16,244 bases of DNA from Spirogloea muscicola (Eukaryota; Streptophyta; Zygnematophyceae; Spirogloeales; Spirogloeaceae). The number at the start of each line of letters is the position of its first letter. The stretch's first letter is position 1. The translations under genes were made by a program, and so were the position numbers. The notes beneath the pieces are model-generated. The model did not search any database. It was not told the DNA's origin and saw only the letters and a program-made list of their open reading frames with translations. Below, in pieces: positions 9,320 through 16,244 of the stretch. The stretch covers positions 73,095-89,338 of the forward strand of contig WELB01000339.1 in NCBI GenBank assembly GCA_009602725.1, in the 5' to 3' direction.

Positions 9320-9410
9320 CTCCGTTGGACCTTGTCCGTTTCTTTTGGGCTGGCCTTTCAAAGCAAGCATGGCCAGATTGACTGGTGGCTTGGAGAGGCC
9401 AGCCCAAAGG
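9320..9410. repeat. Two opposed hairpin-repeat fragments
   Basis: A plus-strand piece (ggaccttgtccgtttcttttgggctggcc) and a minus-strand piece (ggcttggagaggccagccc) face each other about 45 bases apart. Confidence 0.6.
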
Positions 9411-9464
9411 AATGGACACAGTCACAGTCATTGCCTCCTACTTGGGAAAAGCTTCCAGTCAGTC

Positions 9465-9568
9465 GTGGGCAGGCTTTTCACAGCCCTCGCTCCTTATGGA
9501 TCTTTCATTTGTACTTCTAATCATTGCCCTCGCTCCTTATGGAGCTTTCATTCGTACTTCCATTCCAA
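9465..9568 (+). repeat. 3' UTR hairpin fragment with 43-bp tandem duplication
   Basis: A hairpin core (gggcaggcttttcacagccc) is followed by two copies of a 43-base unit starting gccctcgctccttatgga at 9483 and 9526. Confidence 0.75.
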
Positions 9569-9617
9569 CGAGCTGCCTCACTGTCTTGTCTCCTTCTGAT
9601 GATGAGAGCAAAAAGTA

Positions 9618-9870
9618 GCAGCTTCTCCAAGGGGGCGAGGGCTGGGAATAAAAGGTAGCCTACAGAATGTCAGACAAGGTAAGAAAGAGCTGGAAAGCTT
9701 AGAGACCACTGCTCAGTGATCATACTTAGCAGCCGCAAGTCCGAAAGAAGTCTCCAGAGAGGAGTCAAATCGCCTCTGGCCCGAGGCGGCAGCCAGGGCA
9801 CGACAGGCAAAAGATGCATTGCATTTGACAGGCAATGCTGCAGAGAAGAAGATGCCGTTTTCATACACCA
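9618..9870 (-). mobile_element. Retrotransposon 3' end fragment R7
   Basis: On the minus strand, SLQHCLSNAMHLLPVV and LSDLRLLS (about 9725-9845) align with the SLQRSMAHALHLRAGR and LSDVRLLT blocks of R3. The 3' UTR follows at 9618-9720, with a decayed hairpin and the cgcccccttggagaagc end. Confidence 0.6.
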
Positions 9871-10336
9871 GGGTCTGAGAGCCTGCGACGTTAAAGATCT
9901 GGTCGCTCACTGTGCTGAATTAGAGAAGAAAAACTACTCTCTCTGAAGGGGCGATGGCTGTGAAAGGCCAGCCCAAAATAGCATGCACAACATCCGGGAA
10001 GGATTACAGGAAACTGCTCGCTTTTAGCACATCCAACCGTGGAGAGGGGGATGATATAACTCTTTACTTCAGCCACGTTTCACGACATTTATCAATCATT
10101 TGGTGATTCGTGCCCGTTAACCAAGCCTTTGCTGACAGTCAATCGGCTTATCGAAGTTACAGAATTGTAAGCACATCTACAGATGTGGGCCCTTGCAGCT
10201 AGCCCGTCACTAAAACCGCCCTTTTTTAGTGGCCATCAATTCCTCGTTATATATGTAGATGAATTTGTATTCTGCTTTATCACTTTCCTTCACTATGTGA
10301 GGATGCAGATGTCAGTAGGAATTGCAGCAAGTATCT
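9871..10336. other. Intergenic, one hairpin-repeat remnant
   Basis: A minus-strand hairpin piece lies at 9950-9975 (gatggctgtgaaaggccagccc). The rest is AT-rich. A hydrophobic open frame at 10183 onward runs into the repeat at 10337 and then into retrotransposon sequence, so I do not call it a gene. Confidence 0.4.
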
Positions 10337-10433
10337 TACTGGTCCTGACATTACTGACACTTGTTTGTCATGTGGTATGTAAAGCAGATAGCAAGAAGGA
10401 CTTGCTTGTCAGTGAGAGCATATGCATGGGCAT
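10337..10433 (-). repeat. Dispersed repeat E, minus-strand copy
   Basis: The reverse complement aligns over about 95 bases with 13326-13419, with scattered mismatches and small indels. Both copies can be read as AHAYALTD(K/Q)QV, so this may be a remnant of coding sequence of unknown function. Confidence 0.7.
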
Positions 10434-10444
10434 CTACTCGTGGT

Positions 10445-10870
10445 ACCTTGCCAACTCTTTTCGGGCTTTCGGGCTTTTCACAGCCCTTGCCCCCATCGGG
10501 AGAGCCACCTTCTTCTTCTTTCGGATGCGCCTCTCTGTATCCCTGCAGCGGTCCATGGCCCACGCTCTGCATCTGCGAGCTGGCCGTGCTCTCGCTGCGG
10601 GCTCTGGCTTTCGTCAGGGTAATAGCTTCCCGGCAGCTAGTCTGTCGGATCTGAGGCTCCTCACTCGTACTTACTGAGTGATCCATCCTCCCCCTGTGTT
10701 ACCATAGCATCCTCAGGCCCCTTTGTAGCTGCTCACCGCTCTTAGGCCCCTCTGAACCTTTATGAATTCTTTTTGGGCTGGCTTTTCGCAGCCCTTGCCC
10801 CCATTGGGAGTGCCACTTCTTCTTCTTTCGGGCAGGCAATTTCTTCTATCACAGCCCTTGCCCCTTTAGG
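10445..10870 (+). mobile_element. Retrotransposon 3' end R8, joined to an older 3' UTR
   Basis: A hairpin 3' UTR piece (10455-10523) joins directly to an ORF tail (10524-10677, RMRLSVSLQRSMAHALHLRA to LLTRTY, TGA), estimated by eye at 85-90% identity to R3. Its own 3' UTR and hairpin follow (10678-10828), and another hairpin fragment lies at 10829-10870. It looks like a 5'-truncated copy inserted at the end of an earlier one. Confidence 0.75.
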
Positions 10871-10871
10871 G

Positions 10872-11018
10872 ACTGTTGGTGGCGGCGCTGGCCGCGCGCA
10901 AGATAAGAAAGAAAGTGCTTCGCCCACTGAGGATAGGCCCTGCCACACTCCGCTGGCCTGCCCTGGCGCTGCGCGAACGAGCGAAGACACCATAGGCAGG
11001 GTGGCGGGCTCCGTCCGC
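10872..11018. repeat. Duplicated sequence upstream of the F-box gene, copy 1
   Basis: Starts actgttggtg(g/a)cggcg and contains gccacactccgctg and caccataggcaggg. It matches 16001-16120 across its length except for about 35 extra bases at 10901-10935. It probably contains part of the promoter or 5' flank of the downstream gene. Confidence 0.85.
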
Positions 11019-11038
11019 AAGAGAAAAGCGCGGCCGAA

Positions 11039-11085
11039 TTGACTGGTGGCTGGGAGAAGCCAAGGGGTGGACATTGTCAATATCC
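11039..11085 (-). repeat. Short hairpin-repeat remnant in the F-box gene 5' flank
   Basis: gactggtggctgggagaagcc...ggacattgtcaatatcc matches the minus orientation of the family 3' UTR (compare 14205-14250 and 15003-15035). It appears to be absent from the paralogous flank at 16121-16170. Confidence 0.5.
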
Positions 11086-11126
11086 AAGCGCACCGCGCGC
11101 CTTCCTTCAACGAGTCTCGTTCTGCA

Positions 11127-11127
<1 letters not shown>

Positions 11128-11163
<36 letters not shown>
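11128..11163 (+). repeat. (GCC)12 microsatellite abutting the F-box gene start
   Basis: Twelve perfect GCC triplets end at the base before ATG 11164 and are in frame with it. There is no upstream in-frame ATG, so it is read as 5' UTR. With a non-ATG start it would encode polyalanine. Confidence 0.95.
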
Positions 11164-11164
<1 letters not shown>

Positions 11165-13275
11165 TGTCCGCCGCGAGACCCGCCGCGGCAGGCGGAGGAA
11201 TCGAGCTCCTGCCGGACGAGCTGCTGGAGGGCGTCCTGTGGCGCGTCACGATCGCCCGCCCCGTTGCCGCCAGCAGCGGCGCAGCCTGCTTCGCCGAGGC
11301 GCCGGCGTGGCGCGCCCTCGCCGCCGTCTGCCGCCGCTGGTGCACCTTCGTCCGCGCGCCCGCCGCGGCCTGGCGCTGGAAGAGAAGTGGTTCCGTTTCG
11401 GAAGGCCGCCGCCGCTCGGGCCCCCGCTCGCAATCGAGCGCCTCGGCCTCGCCGCCCGCCGTACGAGGGCCTGAGCATCCTGGCGGCCTTCCCGGGCCTC
11501 ACCGAGCTCCGCCTATGTTTGATGGGGGGCTCGAGCCTCGCGGCAGACCTCGCTGCCCTCGAGCATACGCCGCGCCTCCGGCGGCTGACCCTGCAGGGCT
11601 CCGGATGCGCGGGCCTTTGCAGCGGCCTCACCCGGCTCACGGCGCTCGAGAGCCTGGCCCTGGACAGCCTGCTATTTGGAGGTGAGCGACAGCACCAGCC
11701 CTCTGCGCCGCTTTACTGACTCTGCGGCCTTGATTGCATGCGCATTCGCATTGCAAGCATTACAGAATGAAAAGGATTGGAGCTGCGACTGGTGTTGCAG
11801 AAGGGCGATGCCGAGTGTTAGCAGAAGGGCCTTGACCCTCGGCCTCCTGACGGTGCAACACCACGTGCTGGCAGACGAGGACTTGCGCATCATCACGTCA
11901 CTCTGCCGCCGTTTGACGCGTCTGAAGCTCTCTGAGCTGAAGAGATGTGGTCAATGGAGTGGGACCTCAATAAAAGACGAGGGCTTGCGTCACGTGGCCG
12001 CAAACTTACAGCAGCTCCGGGTGCTCGAGCTGGCAGACATCAGCACCATCACGGCAGCCGGGGTCTTGCAGATTGCAGCCGCTTGCAGCCAGCTTCAGAG
12101 TGTACAATTGATGAGGTGCCCAGGGCTGTCCAAGACTTCGCCGCTGAGAATATTGGCAGAGCGCCCCTTCCATATAAAGCTGGTCAGTGACCAAATATGG
12201 ATCATGCACTTGCGCAACCGGTTCCAAGATCTGCCTGAACTGGCGCACCTGGAGGAAGTATCTTTGTTTGTGAATTCTCCTAGATCCCGAGGAGAGCCAG
12301 ATGTGTTGGGTGCCTTCATCACCTCTTGCCCGCGTTTGAATAATCTCTCACTGGAAGGTGCTCAGAATGATAGAGATGCATTTGTAAGGCAAGACAGGGA
12401 CAACTTTTTACCCAGAGACTTGAGACACTTGTTATCCAATCGCAGCGGCCAGATGAGACTTCTAACTACCTTCTCACTTCACCTTGATGGAGCATCGACT
12501 GGCCAGGTCTGCTAGAGTTCCTCTCGCTGTGCACCCCAAGTCTGCAGGCACTCCAGCTACATGAAGTCAGCTTCCAGGAGGCCGCTGTTCGTCGCCACCA
12601 CAAGCTGCCACTCTTGCGCTCCCTGAAATGCTCCCTCCTCCCAAGTTTCGAGCACCGGAGCGGCAGTTCTTGTCCTTTGAACAATGGTGCCCAAGCCTCA
12701 CATTCTTGAGCATCCTTGGCTCTAGATCTCAGTCGCCCTCTCGCATCAACAGCAAGACGTTGGTGGAGATGCTCAGCAATCTTAGCTTCTTGGTTGGTCT
12801 TGAGCTTGATGGCTCTAAATATGATAGAGATGATTGGCCTTCGGAGCTCGAATTTACAGCTGCTCCTTACCTTTTGGATGCGTGGAGCAGCCTGAAGCTT
12901 GACTCTGTCAGGAGTCTCTCCTACCAGCGAATGTACGCCCAACACGTGCATCACTTGTTTAGTGCTTGTTCACAATTGCGGGTACTGCACGTGCAAGGAT
13001 GCGCCGGAATACATTCGACTGTTCATCTTGATGACATACTCTCTACCTGCTCAAACATTTGCGAGATAGGCCTAGGCACTTCTCGCAAATTCTTAGGGTG
13101 TAGAGTCCCGCTTACAAGGAGTTCTAGAAAGTGCTACTTAGAGTTGGTTGACTCATCTTGGCGGCTTTCAACCTTTTTCTCATTTTGGCGGCTTCCGGAT
13201 ATTCTCTTCAGTTCACCCAAACCGTTGGACATCTATCATGTCCATCGTGATGACAACCAAGACTTATATTGTTAA
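11164..13275 (+). CDS. F-box / leucine-rich-repeat protein, frame-disrupted
   Basis: ATG 11164 follows gccgcc, a strong Kozak context. Residues 13-74 form an F-box (IELLPDELLEGVLWRV, then WRALAAVCRRWCTFV), the usual SKP1-binding module of SCF ubiquitin ligases. Leucine-rich repeats follow: LTELRLCLMGGSSL and LRRLTLQGSGC (11490-11610), LRVLELADISTITAAGVLQI and LEEVSLFV (11830-12480), LEFLSLCTPSLQALQL (12509-12560), LRVLHVQGC (12970-13010). These would bind a substrate. The blocks lie in different frames: a change at about 11390-11440; an intron with a good donor at 11682 (gag/gtgagc) but no acceptor that is both strong and in frame; further changes near 12485 and 12640. The last open frame stops at TAA 13275 and its final 60 or so residues look unlike LRR. 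It is a decaying gene or one carrying assembly indels. The F-box and LRR identity is solid; exon limits are not. Confidence 0.65.
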
Positions 13276-13325
13276 GGATCTGCTGTGCTTGTCATGAAGC
13301 AAGGATGAACTACAGCGATCGTTAT

Positions 13326-13419
13326 GTGCCCATGCATATGCTCTTACTGACCAGCAGGTTTCCCTTGCTATCTGCTCATGTGCCCCTTGACAAGTGTCAG
13401 TATTCTCTGGACCAATAAG
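13326..13419 (+). repeat. Dispersed repeat E, plus-strand copy
   Basis: Partner of 10337-10433, just downstream of the F-box/LRR stop. See that entry. Confidence 0.7.
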
Positions 13420-13425
13420 CTGCAA

Positions 13426-13900
13426 GCTTTACTAACACCTGCATCCTCACATCAAGGCAAGCGATGAAGCAGAATGCAAATAGGAGTATGAGGAATTGAT
13501 GTCCATGAAGGAGACGGGTTTAGGGCCAGCCTTACGGCAACGGCCCACAGTCGTCGATGCGCTTAGCTCTGTGATTTAAAGATGAGCTAACTTCTTTCTC
13601 ACAGCCATCGCCTTGGAATTTTGTTGAAAGGTATGAATTTGGAAAACCGGCACTCTCGCGCCGGCGGCAATTGATCTGGCCGCGGCCGGCGCGTGCGGGA
13701 CGACTAGACGAATAAAATTTCGTGTATTTGAAACAAACGAAGGTCAAAATGGCCGAGACAAAGGAAAGCACATCTTACGACAACACCCACTGCAAATTTA
13801 CCAGCTCAGTAGCCACAGGTCAATTCATAAAGGTCGCTAATCAAGAATGGAAATGACAAAGTTTGAAGGGGGCCAGAGAGAGCCACCTCGTTCCTCGTGG
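13426..13900. other. Intergenic, no recognised gene
   Basis: Contains a degraded hairpin-repeat piece near 13590-13615 (tttctcacagccatcgcc) and, at 13790-13855, a match to the R2 insertion at 4113-4190. Otherwise featureless. Confidence 0.4.
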
Positions 13901-13904
13901 ACAG

Positions 13905-14100
13905 CCACCTCTTTGATGAAGGGCTCGCCCATTGAGGATCGGGGCTGGAAAAAGCCAGCCCAAAAAAGAACGAACAAAGGACGAGAAGAGGCCAGGGGAA
14001 GTACGAAGAAACGAAAAAAGAAACGAAGCAGCTACGAAGCACTCAGTCAACCCTGCTAAGCAGCCTCAGGTCAGAGAGACTGGGTTCCTGGCGCTCATCA
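13905..14100 (-). mobile_element. Retrotransposon 3' end fragment R9
   Basis: On the minus strand it runs from SLSDLRLLSR and a TGA (about 14045-14080) through the 3' UTR to the perfect hairpin GGGCTGG-AAAAAG-CCAGCCC (13944-13963, plus-strand sequence) and the gggctcgccc box. It closely matches 3227-3403 inverted. Confidence 0.8.
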
Positions 14101-14109
14101 AGAAAGCGC

Positions 14110-14545
14110 TCATAGAGTAGAGAGGCTGGGAAAGGCCAGCCCAAAGACAATGGACAAGGTCCAAAGAACTAAAAGTTGCCGAAAAGAGAACAGCGCTTCC
14201 AAAGGGACTGGTGGCTGTGACAGGCCAGCCCAAAAGAATGTACAAGGTCGGGAGGGCCGGATGGCGCAAAAAGCGAGATACTGAATTACTAAGACAGCAG
14301 CAAGGGGGCTCCCAGTAACCTCGAGTCTATAAGCGCAAAGTTAGAGTGACTAGCAGGCGGATATACGTCGCCCTGACGGACACCGGAGGCAGCAGCCAAG
14401 GCGCGGCCTGCAAGCAAGTGGACAGCGAAGGCAAGGTTACAGAGATTACACAGCTAGACACGACGACGCAGATGGAAGCTTAGTACCCACGAGTGAGCAG
14501 CAGCAAGTCCGAGTAACTTGCAGCTGGGAAAGAGGCAATCCGCCT
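14110..14545 (-). mobile_element. Retrotransposon 3' end fragment R10, two hairpins
   Basis: On the minus strand, 14340-14545 retains the GRALAAASGVRQG block (14365-14420) and the C-terminus ahead of 14480. The 3' UTR follows, with hairpins at about 14213-14232 (GGCTG...CAGCC) and 14127-14143 (GGCTGG...CCAGCC), so it is probably two nested 3' ends. Confidence 0.6.
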
Positions 14546-14584
14546 AGCTAGTCGATGCCTGAATACCAGATGGCAGCTTGGAAG

Positions 14585-14695
14585 CCCTTCTCTGTACTTC
14601 CCCTGGCCCCTTCTCGTCCTTTGTTCATTCTTTTCTCGGCTGGCTTTTTCCAGCCCCTATCCTCAATGGGCGAGCCCTTCTCACTCTTCTCTGCC
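14585..14695 (+). repeat. Retrotransposon 3' UTR fragment
   Basis: gtacttcccctggcc...ctttgttcattcttttctcggctggctttttccagcc ending gggcgagcccttc. It matches 3310-3400 closely. No ORF tail. Confidence 0.8.
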
Positions 14696-14985
14696 ACCAA
14701 CTAGGGCCCAGCTTTCTGGTGCAAAGCATGAACCTGAAACTAGAGGGGAGTGGCTCTGAAGGAAGGCGCTCGGTGGTTGTACGATCAGCGTGGGCGGGGA
14801 GAGAAGGCGCGCGGTGCGCATGAAATTGAAAGAGAGGCCAATTCTAGCCTTACAAATGTCCTGTTAACTGGGTAATGAGCTGGCTGAGGGGGACACTAAT
14901 ATCCCCGCACATGCATATCTGACATGCTATTGAGGCGCCAAACCACCAGGGGAGAGGGGTGACGCCCCGCGAAAAAGAAGTGCGC
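14696..14985. other. Intergenic, nothing recognised
   Basis: No gene, RNA or clear repeat seen. Confidence 0.4.
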
Positions 14986-14989
14986 GCCC

Positions 14990-15335
14990 ATAGAGAAGAG
15001 GGGCTGGCAAAAAAGAATGGACAATATCCAAAGCCAAAGAAAGAGGAGCCGGAAAAAGGACTACACTACAAAAAAACTGCAGAACACAGACGATGCAGAG
15101 GGAAGCTCAGTACCCACGAGTGAGCAACATCAGGTCTGAGTAGCTCGCTGCAGGGAAAGAGGCACTCCACCGAGACCCAGAGGCGGCGGCCATAGCACGG
15201 CCTGCTCCGTGTGGATGGCGTGGGCAAGGGAGCGTTGGAGCGATACGGCCAGGCGCATGCGGAAGACTTGTGCGAGCGAACCGGCGGCATTGAAGCCGGG
15301 CATCGCCCCTGGCAGACCTGGCCGCCGGTCAAGCC
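14990..15335 (-). mobile_element. Retrotransposon 3' end fragment R11
   Basis: On the minus strand, FNAAGSLAQVFRMRLAVSLQ (about 15245-15300) aligns with the DFNAAGSWSQVYRMRLSVSL block of R3. The C-terminus and a TGA lie near 15103-15145, followed by 3' UTR with tggacaatatccaaag. The hairpin is degraded here. Confidence 0.65.
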
Positions 15336-15485
15336 GCGAAAGCACGTGACGCCTCATTCTAAGTGCCACCCGGAAGTGACATGTCAGCACGGAAGGACGG
15401 CAGCAGCTCTTTTCCTCGAGGTTACTAGGTGATTCAACCTACCCGGGCAAGCTCTCTTGGAACAAGCGTTGGCCCCTTCGGACGA

Positions 15486-15620
15486 AGAAGTGGCTCTCCC
15501 AATGGGGGCAAGGGCTGTGAGAAGCCAGCCCGAAAAGAATTGACAAGGTTCGAAGGGGCCAAACTACGAGCTAAGCAGCGACTGCGGGGCCTGAAGAGGC
15601 TATGGCAGAACGGGGGAGGA
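15486..15620 (-). repeat. Retrotransposon 3' UTR, near-identical to 7313-7447
   Basis: 135 bases align with 7313-7447 with only about two mismatches by eye (gctgtg/gcagtg, gcctg/gcgtg). It includes the hairpin and the cccgttctgccatag junction that normally follows the ORF stop. Confidence 0.9.
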
Positions 15621-15667
15621 CCTTGTCGATACTTTTCGAGCTGTCTGTTCACAGCCCTTGCCCCCTC

Positions 15668-15935
15668 TTGGGAGAAGAAAGGGCTCGCCCATTGAGGATA
15701 GGGGCTGGAATAGCTAGCCCAGAAAATAAGGAACAAAGTACGAGAAGGAGGCCAGGGGAAGCTCTAAGAAAACAAGCACAAGGCACAAAGCAGCTACGTA
15801 TTTTCTCAGTGACTCCTGCTAAGCAGCCTCAGGTCAGAGAAGCTAGGCTCCTAGAAGTGGATCCCCTGGCCAGAGCCAGAGGCAGCAGCGAGGGCACTGC
15901 CGGCACGCAGGTGCAGCGCATGGGAAGCCACTCCC
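15668..15935 (-). mobile_element. Retrotransposon 3' end fragment R13
   Basis: On the minus strand, SHALHLRAGSALAAASGSGQ (about 15870-15930) is followed by SFSDLRLLSRSH and TGA (about 15808-15846). The 3' UTR then leads to the hairpin GGGCTGG-AATAG-CTAGCCC and the gggctcgccc box near 15686. An opposed hairpin piece lies at 15636-15668. Confidence 0.7.
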
Positions 15936-15957
15936 CTTGTACCACCATGGTACAAGG
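15935..15957. other. Perfect 10-bp inverted repeat, 3-base loop
   Basis: CCTTGTACCA at 15935-15944 pairs perfectly with TGGTACAAGG at 15948-15957 around CCA. It sits directly upstream, on the minus strand, of the R13 tail. Confidence 0.85.
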
Positions 15958-16000
15958 CAGTGATACCTGCTCCTGCTCTTCTGCCAGCGGCACCGTTGCC

Positions 16001-16120
16001 ACTGTTGGTGACGGCGTTGGCCGCGCGCATGATGGGCCCCCGCCACACTCCGCTGCCCTGATGCCCTGGCGAAGGCGTCCGAGCGAAGGCACCATAGGCA
16101 GGGGTGGCGGAGTCCGCCCG
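16001..16120. repeat. Duplicated flank, copy 2 (possible paralog promoter)
   Basis: Matches 10872-11018. As there, it is followed by a short spacer ending (g/c)gagtc(c/t)cg..ctgc(g/a) and then a GCC-type tract, so an F-box/LRR paralog may begin beyond the window. Confidence 0.8.
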
Positions 16121-16191
16121 CCAGGGGTGGCCGCAGCTCCGGCAAGCGAGCCATCTCTCTCTTGTGCCAAGGAGTCCCGAGCTGCGTGCCT

Positions 16192-16237
<46 letters not shown>

Positions 16238-16244
16238 CGCCGCC
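16192..16244 (+). repeat. CCG/GCC microsatellite truncated by window end
   Basis: About 17 CCG triplets with one GTC-type interruption, running to the last base. No ATG is reached. Confidence 0.95.

Noticed and set aside
8873-9370. Long proline-rich open frame on the minus strand (and glycine- or glutamate-rich frames on the plus strand)
   Set aside because: They come from the GGA/CCT tract, run through an N, and lack any non-repetitive coding signal or splice model.
10183-10677. 164-aa membrane-like protein ORF
   Set aside because: The frame crosses repeat E, a 3' UTR hairpin and an element tail, which are visibly separate pieces joined by chance.

Overview
This window is eukaryotic nuclear DNA. 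Protein-coding segments are interrupted by GT-AG introns, the start codons sit in Kozak-like contexts, and there is no operon structure. Moderately GC-rich coding sequence, GCC and GGA triplet tracts, and a TGTAA motif downstream of the first gene (the usual poly(A) signal of green algae) point to a chlorophyte alga. That assignment is inference and I name no species. Nothing prokaryotic or viral was seen.

Layout. Positions 1-122 are uninterrupted A, followed by a G-rich run. A three-exon gene at 348-1719 (+) encodes a secreted protein of 297 aa with 26 cysteines after its signal peptide; its family is not recognised. From about 2.9 to 10.9 kb, and again from 13.9 to 15.9 kb, the window is packed with broken copies of the 3' end of one non-LTR retrotransposon family. 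The best copy (6198-7283, +) shows the end of the retroelement polyprotein: a C-x-C...H-x3-C knuckle, then a region with the spacing of an R2-type restriction-like endonuclease, interrupted by one TAA. All other copies are 5'-truncated, on both strands. Most continue past a conserved C-terminus (S-x-SD-x-RLL-x-R, then stop) into a shared 3' UTR carrying a GGCTG...CAGCC hairpin. Hairpin-only fragments are also scattered through the window and inserted into older copies.

Between the two repeat blocks lies an F-box/leucine-rich-repeat gene (11164-13275, +), preceded directly by (GCC)12. It needs at least one intron and several frame changes, so it is either a decaying gene or contains base-level assembly errors. 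The sequence upstream of it (10872-11018) is duplicated at 16001-16120. That copy is also followed by a CCG/GCC tract, which runs off the window end, so a paralogous gene may start just outside.

The genes do not form a pathway. The main content is a host gene pair embedded in a nest of retrotransposon 3' ends, including an unusual fold-back arrangement at 7226-7640.
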